This document shows, in pieces, positions 11,621-21,298 of a stretch of DNA of 64,000 nt. The position numbers were made by a program, and so were the translations under genes. The stretch is from Bauldia sp. (GTDB taxonomy: Bacteria; Pseudomonadota; Alphaproteobacteria; Rhizobiales; Kaistiaceae): NCBI GenBank assembly GCA_022841545.1, contig JALHRF010000003.1, forward strand, positions 1 to 64,000, in the 5' to 3' direction. Each line of letters opens with the position of its first letter. Position 1 is the stretch's first letter. The notes under the pieces were generated by a model, which was not told the origin of the DNA, ran no database searches, and saw only the letters and a list, made by a program, of their open reading frames with translations.

Positions 11621-13357
11621 TCAGTTGGAGACAAGGACGATGCCGTTCGAGTCGATGGTGCGGGGCTTGACGCCGAGAATGGCCGCCGAGCGGCGGATCA
11701 CGGCGGCGACCGTCGGCGCGGCGTTGAGGCCGGCGGTGGCGGCGGAGCCTTCCTTCTCCGGCTTCGGTTCGTCAAGGACGACGAGAACGACGTATTGCGG
11801 ATCGTCCATGGGAAATGCGGCGAGAAACGAGTTGAGGCGCTTGTTGCTGACATAGCGGCCGCCCTCGACCTTCTCGGCCGTTCCGGTCTTGCCGCCGACG
11901 AGATAGCCCGGCACCGCCGCCCGCGTGCCGCTGCCCTTCTCGACGTTCATCTGCATGAGCATTCGCATGATGGCGCTCGTCTCCGGGCTGATCACCTGCA
12001 CGGCAAGCTTTTCGGCCTCTTCCCTAGTCCGCGGCAGGAACGTCGCCGGGATGAGCTTGCCGCCGTTGACGACGGCGGCGTCCGCAATCGCGACCTGGAG
12101 CGGCGACACCGCCAGGCCGTGGCCGAAGGCCACCGTCATCGCCGTGATCTCCGGCCATTTCTTGGGCATCATCGGCGCCGCCACCTCGGGCAGGTCGGTC
12201 TTCGGGCGGTCGAAGAAGCCGAAGCGCCGGAGATACTCCTGCTGCTTGGTGCTGCCGACCTGCAGCGCCATCTTGGCGGTGCCGATGTTGGACGAGAAGA
12301 TGAAGACCTCGGGTACGGTCAGCACGCGCTTCTTGCCGCCGCGATAGTCGTCGATGGTGAAGCCGCCGATGCGGATTGTCCGGCTCGCGTCGATGCTGTC
12401 GTTGAGCGTCACCGTGCCGCTGTCGAGGGCCATGGCGAAGGTGAAGCTCTTGAAGATCGAGCCCACCTCGAACACGCCGGCGCTGATGCGGTTGAGCCGG
12501 TCGGGCTTGAGCGCATCGACCGGGTCGTTCGGGTCGTAGTCGGGCAGCGAGGCCATGGCCACGACCTCGCCGGTATGGACGTTGAGGATGATGCCGGAGG
12601 CCGCGATCGCGCGGTAGCGGTCCATAGCCTGGACCAGTTCGTCGCGCAGGATGTGCTGAACGCTGACGTCGAGCGACAGCTTGACCGGGTCGAGCGCCTC
12701 GCCGCGGGCGAAGCCGGCGGCGTGCAGGTCCGCGAGCCACATGTCGTCGACGTACTTCTCGAGGCCGGCGATGCCCTGGTTGTCGACATTGACCAGACCG
12801 AGGACATGCGACGCGGTCGGGCCGCCGGGATAGAAGCGCCGGTTCTCGGTGAGGAAGCCGATGCCCGGGATGCCCAGGGCATGGATCTTCTGCTGCTGCC
12901 TGGGCGTGATCTCGCGCTTGATCCAGGTGAATCCGGCGTCGCCGGACAGGCGCTTGCGGAGCGTGGCGACATTGAGCTCGGGCAGGACGCCCACGATCGC
13001 TTCGGCGGCCTCGTCGGGGTCGATGATGTTGCGCGGCTCGCCATAGACCGACGCCGTCTTGATGTCGGCGGCGAGCACCTCGCCGTTGCGATCGACGAGA
13101 TCCGGCCGGCCGGTCGCGATCGCGGCATTCGGATCGGCGCCGGCGAAGGCCGCCGGCGCCTCGGTGACGCCGAACATGACGAGGCGACCGATGATCACCG
13201 CGAAGGCGAGTGCGAAGACACCGACCGTGAGCCTTATCCTGAAGCGCATGCTGTCGCCGCGAGCCGGCTTGCGCCTCGGCCTGGCGCGTTCGAACTTGCG
13301 ATCCTCCTCGCGAAGGTCGGCTTCAAGCGGCATATCGTCCAGCGGGACCCCGGTCAT
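11621..13357 (-). CDS. ftsI: Penicillin-binding protein / division transpeptidase
   Basis: EVGSIFKSFTFAMAL (SxxK), SSN and KTGTAEK motifs; synteny. Confidence 0.95.
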   Translation of the reverse strand: MTGVPLDDMPLEADLREEDRKFERARPRRKPARGDSMRFRIRLTVGVFALAFAVIIGRLVMFGVTEAPAAFAGADPNAAIATGRPDLVDRNGEVLAADIKTASVYGEPRNIIDPDEAAEAIVGVLPELNVATLRKRLSGDAGFTWIKREITPRQQQKIHALGIPGIGFLTENRRFYPGGPTASHVLGLVNVDNQGIAGLEKYVDDMWLADLHAAGFARGEALDPVKLSLDVSVQHILRDELVQAMDRYRAIAASGIILNVHTGEVVAMASLPDYDPNDPVDALKPDRLNRISAGVFEVGSIFKSFTFAMALDSGTVTLNDSIDASRTIRIGGFTIDDYRGGKKRVLTVPEVFIFSSNIGTAKMALQVGSTKQQEYLRRFGFFDRPKTDLPEVAAPMMPKKWPEITAMTVAFGHGLAVSPLQVAIADAAVVNGGKLIPATFLPRTREEAEKLAVQVISPETSAIMRMLMQMNVEKGSGTRAAVPGYLVGGKTGTAEKVEGGRYVSNKRLNSFLAAFPMDDPQYVVLVVLDEPKPEKEGSAATAGLNAAPTVAAVIRRSAAILGVKPRTIDSNGIVLVSN

Positions 13358-13369
13358 GGCGCAACGCTC

Positions 13370-13741
13370 CTAGTTCGAGGTTTCCGCAATCGCAGAGGCG
13401 ACGCTGCCGGCATCGGCGACGGTCGCCTCGCCGGGCGCGGGCTCGGCGTCCACCGCCCGGAGCGGAATCTCGTCGAGCGTCGCGACCTGGCTCGCGGAGA
13501 ACGGTTCGAGCCTGAAATGGTCCTGGTATCGGACAATCAGCTGCTGGAGCCGTCCCGGCTGGCTGAGGACGCTCCATTCCGCCTTGAGAAAGGCGATGGC
13601 CTCATGCTCCTTGGCGATGACCGCGTGAAGGCGGGAGACACGGGCCGCGGCCTTCTCGGTCTCGTGCTTGAGATTGTAGGTGACCACCGCCCCGGCGAGC
13701 ATCGCCAGGACGAACACCAGATTGACGATACGGCCGACCAT
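13370..13741 (-). CDS. ftsL: Cell division protein FtsL
   Basis: Small protein with one N-terminal TM and coiled coil between rsmH and ftsI. Confidence 0.8.
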   Translation of the reverse strand: MVGRIVNLVFVLAMLAGAVVTYNLKHETEKAAARVSRLHAVIAKEHEAIAFLKAEWSVLSQPGRLQQLIVRYQDHFRLEPFSASQVATLDEIPLRAVDAEPAPGEATVADAGSVASAIAETSN

Positions 13742-14772
13742 CAGACTCTCCCCAACTCGAACGCGGGCAATTCGGGAACACCAATCGCGCGCCGGTCGAG
13801 CGGCAAGGGCGGCGCCGCCGTTCGGCGCGCGGCCCGGAGCCGTGCGGACCGGGCACGCGGATTGCGCATGACCTCTTCCTCGCCGGGGACAAGCGCCCCG
13901 CGGGCGAGGAGCGCGAAGCTCGGGTCGGGCACCGTCTCCTCGGGGCGGTGACGCGAGCCGCGCGGCCGCACCTCGGAACGCTCGGCCAGGAAGCGCTTGA
14001 CGATCCGGTCCTCGAGCGAATGGAAGGCGACCACCACCAGCCGCCCGCCTTCGGCAAGCACCCGTTCGGAGGCGGCAAGCGCCTCGGCGAGTTCGTCGAG
14101 CTCGCGGTTGACGAAGATGCGGAGCGCCTGGAAGGTGCGGGTCGCGGGGTGAATCTTGTCGGTGGCGCGATGGCCGACGGCGCGCGCCACGATCTCGGCG
14201 AGTTCGGCCGTGCCGGTCAGCTCCTTTTGCGTGCGCGCCCGTGCGATGGCGGCGGCGACGGCGCGGGCGCGCTTCTCCTCGCCGAGGACGGCGATGACGC
14301 GGGCCAGATCGCGCGGCTCGGCGCGGTTCACCACGTCGGCCGCGCCCGGTCCGTCGCCCCCCATCCGCATGTCGAGCGGGCCGTCGAAGCGGAAGGAGAA
14401 GCCGCGGGAAGCATCGTCGAGCTGCATCGAGGAGACCCCGACATCGAGGACGACGCCGTCGACGCGTTCCCTGCCGTGGGCGGCGGCGATGGCGTCGAGG
14501 TCCGAGAAGCGGCCCTCGACGAGCGTGAGGCGACCGCCGCTCTCGGCCACACGCGCGGCGCCGGCCGCAATCGCCGAGGGGTCGCGGTCAAGGGCGATGA
14601 CCGAGGCGCCCGTTTCGAGGATTGCCCGGGTGTAGCCGCCGGCGCCGAACGTGCCGTCGATGAAAACCTCACCGGCGGCGGGGGCGAGGAGATCCATGAC
14701 CTCGGCAAGCATCACCGGGGTATGGCGGTCGGCAGCCGGGACGCGGCCTTCGGGATCGATGCCCGGCCTCAT
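13741..14772 (-). CDS. rsmH: 16S rRNA (cytosine(1402)-N(4))-methyltransferase
   Basis: [43 protein letters not shown] at 14772 overlaps mraZ stop. Confidence 0.93.
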   Translation of the reverse strand: MRPGIDPEGRVPAADRHTPVMLAEVMDLLAPAAGEVFIDGTFGAGGYTRAILETGASVIALDRDPSAIAAGAARVAESGGRLTLVEGRFSDLDAIAAAHGRERVDGVVLDVGVSSMQLDDASRGFSFRFDGPLDMRMGGDGPGAADVVNRAEPRDLARVIAVLGEEKRARAVAAAIARARTQKELTGTAELAEIVARAVGHRATDKIHPATRTFQALRIFVNRELDELAEALAASERVLAEGGRLVVVAFHSLEDRIVKRFLAERSEVRPRGSRHRPEETVPDPSFALLARGALVPGEEEVMRNPRARSARLRAARRTAAPPLPLDRRAIGVPELPAFELGRV

Positions 14773-15242
14773 TGTACGCCTCCCGGGGCGGCGCGGCGGC
14801 CGTTGCCGAGCGTGCGCCGGAGGTCGCGCAGCCGATTCTTGGCCTCTTCCCGGTACTGGGTGAAGCGTTCCGGCTCCCAGATCTGGAACTTGTAGCCCTG
14901 GCCGACGAATGTGACGCGCTCGCCGAGGCCGGCATAGTCCTTGATCGACTCGGTGAGGACCACCCGGCCCTCGGTGTCGAGCTTGAGGATCTCGCTCTCG
15001 CCGATCAGCGTCGTCGACAGGAACTCGTGGTCCTCGGAAAACGGCTCGAAATTGGCGAGGCTGCCGCGGATCGCCTCCCGGAAGCGGTTGCCGCCGACAT
15101 CCACCGCCTGGCGGTCCAGCGTCGGGCAGCAATAGATGCCGTCGAATCCATCCACCGCCAGCACGGCGCGATACTGCGCCGGGATCGACACGCGCCCCTT
15201 GGCGTCGACCTTGTTGGTGTAGGTGGAAACGAACTCGTCCAT
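14769..15242 (-). CDS. mraZ: Transcriptional regulator / division-cluster protein MraZ
   Basis: [25 protein letters not shown] with two SpoVT/AbrB-like repeats; first gene of dcw. Confidence 0.9.
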   Translation of the reverse strand: MDEFVSTYTNKVDAKGRVSIPAQYRAVLAVDGFDGIYCCPTLDRQAVDVGGNRFREAIRGSLANFEPFSEDHEFLSTTLIGESEILKLDTEGRVVLTESIKDYAGLGERVTFVGQGYKFQIWEPERFTQYREEAKNRLRDLRRTLGNGRRAAPGGVQ

Positions 15243-15390
15243 CGCCCTCGTCCGCCCCGACGAACGGTTGTCCGTCCGCGATCCCGTCGGAAGGCCGATG
15301 GCCCCGCCTCGGCCCTCCTCCGCATTTCTGCGAATGAGCGGGCCTCTGGCGCCCTCTCGGTCCGGCGACACAGACGCTCCGGCCCTCGCT

Positions 15391-15415
15391 TGGGATTACA
15401 TGGGATATCATGGGA
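15391..15415 (-). promoter_or_regulatory. Putative MraZ operator: three TGGGA boxes at exact 10-bp spacing (on plus strand)
   Basis: TGGGAttacaTGGGAtatcaTGGGA starting at 15391, 15401, 15411, upstream of mraZ. Confidence 0.65.
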
Positions 15416-15650
15416 CAGCGGACATCGTCAAATGGGCCGAAGCGCCGACTTGGGGCCGTTGCTAACGCTATAATCTCATAAGCCTTTGTTAATGTTAATT
15501 TCTTGCGAACTACCGGCTTTCGCTGTTGTTTTTTCATCAATCCGCCCAGGAGCGACCCGGTGCTTGCACCGGACAATCCAAAATTGCAGTGGTGCAATAT
15601 TTGGATGCCTTTCATAGAGTGCGCGGCGAGCAGGTCTGGGGGATTTTGGA

Positions 15651-15902
15651 TTGGCGCGATTTGTGCGGTCTTACTTTGCGCACGTGGCCATCTACGGGGG
15701 CGCGCTCATGGTCTTGGCCTTCGCCGTAGGAGTGGATGAAAAGGTCAGAAGCTGGGCCGAAGCCAATCGCGGAGGCGCCATCCTCTTCCTTTTGGTCCAT
15801 TTCGCGTTCTTCACTATATGGTACGCTGGCAGGTCGGAAGAACGCCGGGTTGAGCAGTTGCGGAGGGACGCCATGGAACCTCGCAATGAGGGAGAAGAAT
15901 GA
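15651..15902 (+). CDS. Small membrane protein, unknown function (TTG start)
   Basis: Two hydrophobic segments; stop overlaps start of next ORF. Confidence 0.6.
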   Translation: MARFVRSYFAHVAIYGGALMVLAFAVGVDEKVRSWAEANRGGAILFLLVHFAFFTIWYAGRSEERRVEQLRRDAMEPRNEGEE

Positions 15903-16597
15903 ACGCACTTGGCGAAAATCCCGCCCTAATCGGCTTTGTTGCCATATTGGCCTTCACCGTTTTCCAAGCGGCAATGACATGGTTGGGAAGGCGTCATTTC
16001 CGAGAGGTCGCCGACCTTTCGCAGGAATTGCTGTCCGACCCGGGATGCAATGATGTCGATCGCGCTTGGATCAGGTGCGCTATGGATAACGCTCTCGACA
16101 GGCAGGTGATCCTTCTTGGGCCCTTTGCTCCGCTCATAGTCTTGGTCCTTGTGGGCGCAGTCATCTGGGAGGAGATCGTCCAGAAGAAGAATCGCTTCCC
16201 CATTCACCCCGCCTTTAGGCGGGCGTCGGGCCTCTCAGAAGAGAACCTCACCGAGGAGAGTCTGTATCGGCAGGCGAAGGAGTTGGACGAAAGGCTCGAC
16301 GCAGCGTCGGCGCGAGTATTTTCTCAAGCTGCTGGAGTGGACGTTGAGACTGGAGGACTCTGGGACGATCCCCGGCGCAAGCGATTGCTGTCTGAAGCTT
16401 TGGACGCTCAGCGTTATCGTGCCCCGATTTCGTGGATGTGGACGAGCCTTTGGCTGGTGCTGGCCGTATTCGCAGCAGGTGCCGTGGCAATTGTTGTCGG
16501 TGGTCCGGTTGCCCTCGTTCGAAAAGTTGCATCGCCGTTACGGCAGCAAACAACCCGTCTGGTGAACGCTCTCCACCTACAGGGACGCGTTCTCTAA
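15899..16597 (+). CDS. Membrane protein with three hydrophobic segments, unknown function
   Basis: LIGFVAILAFTVF, VILLGPFAPLIVLVLVGAVIW, SLWLVLAVFAAGAVAIVVGG; ATGA coupling to upstream ORF. Confidence 0.65.
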   Translation: MNALGENPALIGFVAILAFTVFQAAMTWLGRRHFREVADLSQELLSDPGCNDVDRAWIRCAMDNALDRQVILLGPFAPLIVLVLVGAVIWEEIVQKKNRFPIHPAFRRASGLSEENLTEESLYRQAKELDERLDAASARVFSQAAGVDVETGGLWDDPRRKRLLSEALDAQRYRAPISWMWTSLWLVLAVFAAGAVAIVVGGPVALVRKVASPLRQQTTRLVNALHLQGRVL

Positions 16598-16623
16598 GAC
16601 TTTCGGTTGCGAGCGCACGCCCC

Positions 16624-16650
16624 AAAACGGGCGGCGCCGCCGCCCGTTTC
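16624..16650. terminator. Putative bidirectional intrinsic terminator
   Basis: AAAACGGGCGGCGCCGCCGCCCGTTT perfect inverted repeat between convergent rnpB and the plus-strand ORF. Confidence 0.7.
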
Positions 16651-16668
16651 CGGACGGCGGCGCCCCAA

Positions 16669-17071
16669 CCATGCCAGTCGGCCTGTAAGCCGGGTTCTGT
16701 ACGGCGGCTTGCGCCGCGCGACGGCCATTCCTCTGGGACGTCCGTTGCCGGACGCCTCGCGCAACCTACCCGGATGACAGCCCGGAAACGGGCCTGGGGC
16801 CGAAGCCCCGCGCCATCCCTATTCGGTCTTGCTCCCGGTGGGGTTTACCGTGCCGGTCCCGTTGCCGGGCCCGCGGTGGGCTCTTACCCCACCCTTTCAC
16901 CCTTACCCTGCCGGCTCGCGCCGGCGTGGCGGTTTGCTTTCTGTGGCACTTTCCCTGGGGTCGCCCCCGCCGGGCGTTACCCGGCACCGTGTTTCCTTGG
17001 AGCCCGGACTTTCCTCCCCGGCGGCCTTTCGACCCTTGCCGGAGCGGCCGTCCGGCCGACTGACGGCATGG
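16669..17071 (-). ncRNA. rnpB: RNase P RNA, bacterial class A
   Basis: Minus strand contains GAGGAAAGTCCGGGCTCC (P4 region) and ACAGAACCCGGCTTACAGGCCGACTGGC (3' conserved); ends pair as P1 (CCATGCC...CAGTCGGCC / GGCCGACTGGCATGG). Confidence 0.93.
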
Positions 17072-17096
17072 AGATAGGCATTCCTTCCCAGCCGGG

Positions 17097-17834
17097 TCAA
17101 GCCTTGCCGGGCATCGCCGCGAGGACGCGCTCCAGGGTGGCGACGGTCGAGAGATCGGCGACGCCGTCGACCCGTTCGGGACGGAAATGGCGCTGGAACG
17201 CGACGACGACGGCCTCGGTGCCGGCATCGAACTGCGAATCCTCGCCTATGCCGTAGCCAAAGTGCCGGAATCGCTGCTTGAGGGCGCCGACGCCCGGCCC
17301 GTGATCGCCGGCGTGGAGGAATGGCCCCGGCGCGATGGGTGCCGGCGGAACCCAAAGGCCGACGCCGGCCTCGTGCAGCCGCTGCCAGGGGAAGAGTTCG
17401 CCCGGGTCCTCCTTGCGAAGCGGCGCGACGTCGGAGTGAGCGAGCACCCGCTCGGGTGGAATCGGATGGCGGCCGAGAATGCCGAGGCAAAGGTCGATCA
17501 CCGCATCGATCTGGACGTCCGGGAACGGGCGATAGCCCCACTCATGGCCGGGGTTGACGATCTCGATACCGACCGAGCGGGTGTTCAGGTCGGTTTCGCC
17601 GGCCCACCACGACTTCCCGGCGTGCCACGCGCGGCGACCCTCATCGACGAGCTGCACGATCTGCCCGTCTTCGAAGGCGACGTAGTGACTCGACACCTTC
17701 GACGCCGGATTGCAGAGCCAGCGGACCGCGCCCTCGCCCGATGCCATGCCGGTATAATGGAGGAGAAGCACGTCGACCGGCTTCGCCGGGTCGCGGGCGT
17801 CGTGATTGGGGGACGCGTCCTGGTCGATCACCAC
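17097..17834 (-). CDS. N-acetylmuramoyl-L-alanine amidase (AmpD-like) with C-terminal peptidoglycan-binding domain
   Basis: LLLHYTGMASGEGAVRWLCNPASKVSSHY..., NTRSVGIEIVNPGHEWGY, HSDVAPLRKEDPGELFPW. Confidence 0.9.
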   Translation of the reverse strand: MVIDQDASPNHDARDPAKPVDVLLLHYTGMASGEGAVRWLCNPASKVSSHYVAFEDGQIVQLVDEGRRAWHAGKSWWAGETDLNTRSVGIEIVNPGHEWGYRPFPDVQIDAVIDLCLGILGRHPIPPERVLAHSDVAPLRKEDPGELFPWQRLHEAGVGLWVPPAPIAPGPFLHAGDHGPGVGALKQRFRHFGYGIGEDSQFDAGTEAVVVAFQRHFRPERVDGVADLSTVATLERVLAAMPGKA

Positions 17835-17842
17835 GGCCGGCT

Positions 17843-18538
17843 TCAGCCCCGCTCGAGCTGGATGCGGCGCCAGGCGAGGTTGATCGCCGCCATCCGCTCG
17901 TGGGCGATCCCGGCCGCCTCGGGCGGCAAACCGCGCGCGATCAGCCGGTCGGGGTGGTTCTCCGCGGCCAGCGCGCGGTAGCGCGACCGGATCTCGGCGA
18001 GCGGCCGGGCCCGGTCGATCCCAAGGACAAGATACGGGTCGCCATCCTCGGGGATGACGTGACGTGCGGCGATCCGCTCGAATCCGGCCTCGTCTATGCC
18101 GAAGATCGAAGCGACCTCGCCGAGATAGGCGATCTCCCGCTCGTGGACGGCGCCGTCGGCCTTGGCGATGGCGAAGAGACCATCGACCACGTCCTCAAGG
18201 CCCTGCCGGTCCTCGCCATAATAGTCGGCGATTCGCTCGGCATAGGTCTCGTAGCCGGCAATGTCGCGCTTGGCGAGATCGAACAGGCGCCGGACGTGCC
18301 GCTCCTCGGCGGGCGGCACCACGAAGAGGCGCCGGAACGCGGCCACTTCGTCGGAGGTCACCACGCCATCGGCCTTGGCCATCTTGGCCGAGAGCGCGAC
18401 GAGCGCCACGGAGAATGCAACCTGCCGCCGCGCTTCGGGATCGACGCCCGCGAAGAAGCCGACGAACCAGTCGGCCGCGGTGCCGACGGCATCGGCCCCG
18501 CTCGCCGCGATTTCGCTGATCCAGATCCAGAGGCTCAT
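17843..18538 (-). CDS. TerB + J-domain co-chaperone (DjlA-like)
   Basis: TerB-like region followed by DPYLVLGIDRARPLAEIRSRYRALAAENHPDRL (HPD motif). Confidence 0.85.
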   Translation of the reverse strand: MSLWIWISEIAASGADAVGTAADWFVGFFAGVDPEARRQVAFSVALVALSAKMAKADGVVTSDEVAAFRRLFVVPPAEERHVRRLFDLAKRDIAGYETYAERIADYYGEDRQGLEDVVDGLFAIAKADGAVHEREIAYLGEVASIFGIDEAGFERIAARHVIPEDGDPYLVLGIDRARPLAEIRSRYRALAAENHPDRLIARGLPPEAAGIAHERMAAINLAWRRIQLERG

Positions 18539-18630
18539 GGGCTAACGCTTAAGCAAACCTCGTTCCGGTTTGCCATAGCCTTGACGGCGACTCCTGACAC
18601 TTCCCAGCCGTCACAATCTAACTAATCGGC

Positions 18631-20502
18631 CTAATTGGCGCCGAACAGGCTGCCCGAAGCGAAGGCATCCAGATGATAACCGCGTCCGATTGCATTAAGC
18701 AGTTCATCAGTTTGGGGGGTGATCTGCTGCAACGAAGCCGCACCGACCTCCACGAAGAAAAGGTTGTTGTCGAGATTGATCGGAAGTCCACCACCTGTCG
18801 TCCGAGCCGCGTCGTGAGACAATGCCATCACTTCCAGGAGACGCGGATATATCGACTTAACGTAGGTCCCCTGCGGCGCCTGGACCGCGCTTTGGGAGTA
18901 GGCAATCACTGCGTCATCGATTCGGCCGGAGGCACTGAGGGCATCCCCATAAGTGCGGAGCGCCAACGATACCCCGCGACTGTCGGGCGCCAACTCGGCG
19001 GACCATCGTGCCGCGCCCGCCGCGATTGTCAAACGAGATTCGGATTCAAGCGTCGGATTGAACTTCGCTGCGATGATGCTGGCGTCCGCGTATTCCCGCA
19101 GTAGCGACGAGAGCACCTTGCTCTGCTTCGGGTCGATATCCGGTCCCCACGGCTCGCGGACGCCGAACACCCCGGCCACGCCGTCGACCACTTTCGCGAC
19201 TTCGTCCCGATCTGTCTGCGCTGGAAAAGACTGACTGATCGCCGCAAGATAACCTGGGCCATCCTCCGTCGCGAGGTAGCCGGAGAGCGCAAAGCGGAAG
19301 TGCTGCGCAGCCAAAAGAGCGTTGCGACCGGCGTCAACTCTGCGACCATCGGTCTGGGCCCTCTGTGCCTCCTGAAACGCATGCTGGCCGGCCTCCCTGA
19401 AGAGAACCCTCGCAGCTTTGCCAGTCGTCCCCGTCTCAGCAGTTGCGCCAACCATCGCATAAGACTCTATGAGATACTTTAGGTCAGGATCCATCTGCCG
19501 ATGCTCCGCCACTTTGGTCAGAGGACATCCGGCGATCGTCGGCGTAATTCCAAACGTACTCGGGTCGGCAATCAATTTCCGAAAGACATGCGTAAGACTA
19601 AGGGTTGTCGCGCGCTCCGAGCTACCAAATCTCGGGTACATCTCCTTTTTCTTGCTCCAGGCGGCAATCTCGCTAACTCTATCGACCGCAACCGAAGTCC
19701 CCGTGGTCAACAAGTCGATCAACATGGATGTCGGAATCGCCCAGCCCGTGTCCGACGCGTTCTTCGCTCTCTGCGAAACCAGGCCGTAAACGCGTCCAAA
19801 CTGATCGATCAAAGGGCCGCCGCTGTGCCCCCCATCAATATTGAATCCAGTGAAACTTATGCAATGCCCGGTGCAGCATCCAGGAACCCATGAAGAGCAT
19901 GCTTCGGCTTTTGCGGAAAACTGAGTGTAAGTGAAGCTATTGACGGGATGTAATGGATACTTGTCCGGAGGCACATCGAAACCTTTAACTTCGAATGCCG
20001 ATAAATTGTTCTGGCCGTCCAATGCCTCCACAAATGATATGTCGGGCACTTTGGCATCGTCCACAAATTCGGGATCAATTCTGAGCAACGCCGCATCCTG
20101 ACACGGCCGTGTGCCACCCTCTACAATCTCCAATGTTACCGGATCGGATCGCCCCCAAACCATGGTAGTAACGTCAGTATTTCCAACGTCTATTTCGGCT
20201 GATTTGCAACCGAAGGACTCATTTGACGGAACAAGCAAATGAAACGCAGTCAACAGTATGCCATTTTCCTTATCTATTAGAAACGCCGTCCCGATATTTG
20301 GTGGTACCAAAGTCGTCTGCCCAACCTGTGGCTGGAATTCCACCGTAAGCCGGAACAGGGAGCGAGAAAAATCGACTCCTGAAGCGCTCGGCGCAAACCT
20401 CCCACACCCGGCTCGCCAGGATTGCTGTGCGTCGGTCCGGCCCGCCCAACATAGACACAAGACAGCTGACATCACAATCAAACCGCAGACGCGCATACTC
20501 AT
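18631..20502 (-). CDS. Secreted trypsin-like (S1) serine protease with C-terminal helical/TPR-like region
   Basis: Signal peptide; LTAFHLL (His), CQDAALLRID (Asp), DGGHSGGPLID (Ser). Confidence 0.8.
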   Translation of the reverse strand: MSMRVCGLIVMSAVLCLCWAGRTDAQQSWRAGCGRFAPSASGVDFSRSLFRLTVEFQPQVGQTTLVPPNIGTAFLIDKENGILLTAFHLLVPSNESFGCKSAEIDVGNTDVTTMVWGRSDPVTLEIVEGGTRPCQDAALLRIDPEFVDDAKVPDISFVEALDGQNNLSAFEVKGFDVPPDKYPLHPVNSFTYTQFSAKAEACSSWVPGCCTGHCISFTGFNIDGGHSGGPLIDQFGRVYGLVSQRAKNASDTGWAIPTSMLIDLLTTGTSVAVDRVSEIAAWSKKKEMYPRFGSSERATTLSLTHVFRKLIADPSTFGITPTIAGCPLTKVAEHRQMDPDLKYLIESYAMVGATAETGTTGKAARVLFREAGQHAFQEAQRAQTDGRRVDAGRNALLAAQHFRFALSGYLATEDGPGYLAAISQSFPAQTDRDEVAKVVDGVAGVFGVREPWGPDIDPKQSKVLSSLLREYADASIIAAKFNPTLESESRLTIAAGAARWSAELAPDSRGVSLALRTYGDALSASGRIDDAVIAYSQSAVQAPQGTYVKSIYPRLLEVMALSHDAARTTGGGLPINLDNNLFFVEVGAASLQQITPQTDELLNAIGRGYHLDAFASGSLFGAN

Positions 20503-20504
20503 GA

Positions 20505-21068
20505 CTACATCCCTGAAAAAAACAAGGTCATCCCACTCTCTGAGCTTTGATGGCTGGCTATCTGGCTTCCGATTGCAATATCCGAAGCCTCAAGCTCCAC
20601 TTTTCCAGTGGCAGTAGCCTTCACCCCGATCTTGAACTCCAGCGACAAAGAGGTGAAACTTAGATCCGGTCGGGTCGCTCTTACAGTTTCTCTCACGCTT
20701 TCGACTATCGTCAGGGCTAACTCGTTAGCGGTTGCCGATACGGTATTGCCGGGCGGAGACACTCGTATAATTGTCCTTGTCGATTCATTTCTATCTAAAC
20801 TTGTCTCCCCTGACACTATGACCACAGACGCATTCGTATCCACCGATTGGTCTTGCCGGGTCATCAAACTTAGATCAGCGAACTTGAATTCCGGAAAATT
20901 CGCGTCAGTACTGGTCATTTGCTTCACTTCAGACAACGTGTCTCTCAGCAAATTTACTAGTTGAGTTACTCCGATAGTCTGCTGATGTACTGTAGAAAAG
21001 TTCGAATATGTTTGCCACGCGATGAACGCTATGATAATCGCGGCCACGCTCCCCCATATGATGCGCAT
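20505..21068 (-). CDS. Membrane-anchored protein resembling trypsin-co-occurring (Trypco) domains
   Basis: N-terminal TM then IGVTQLVNLLRDTLSEVKQ...FKFADLSLM...ESTRTIIRVSPPG; lies 2 nt upstream of the protease gene. Confidence 0.55.
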   Translation of the reverse strand: MRIIWGSVAAIIIAFIAWQTYSNFSTVHQQTIGVTQLVNLLRDTLSEVKQMTSTDANFPEFKFADLSLMTRQDQSVDTNASVVIVSGETSLDRNESTRTIIRVSPPGNTVSATANELALTIVESVRETVRATRPDLSFTSLSLEFKIGVKATATGKVELEASDIAIGSQIASHQSSESGMTLFFSGM

Positions 21069-21231
21069 GACTACCTCTAGGGTGTGTTTCGCGACCTAAT
21101 CTAAGTTCGATCGCGGATCGATTGCAACTATGATTTGACCGCCCCGCTCGCTGCCGCGAAGCTGGGAGAGTCTTCCTTCAACCGCCCGCGTCTTCGGTGC
21201 GACGGTCATCGCTGGCGCGGCGGCCCTTCGG

Positions 21232-21275
21232 CCTGATTGTTGCGGCCCAAGCTCCTGATTGTTGCTGCCCAGGCT
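21232..21275. repeat. Two tandem 22-bp direct repeats
   Basis: CCTGATTGTTGCGGCCCAAGCT then CCTGATTGTTGCTGCCCAGGCT. Confidence 0.8.
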
Positions 21276-21298
21276 ATTGGATGCGCCGCGACTGACGG

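Noticed and set aside
11795-13951. 718-aa plus-strand ORF
   Set aside because: Shadow of ftsI/ftsL
15465-15480. TATAAT at about 15470 as a promoter
   Set aside because: No convincing -35 at proper spacing on either strand; not reported as a feature
16432-17256. ORFs over 16.4-17.5 kb, including the plus-strand 274-aa ORF
   Set aside because: The region is rnpB on the minus strand; apparent ORFs are by-products
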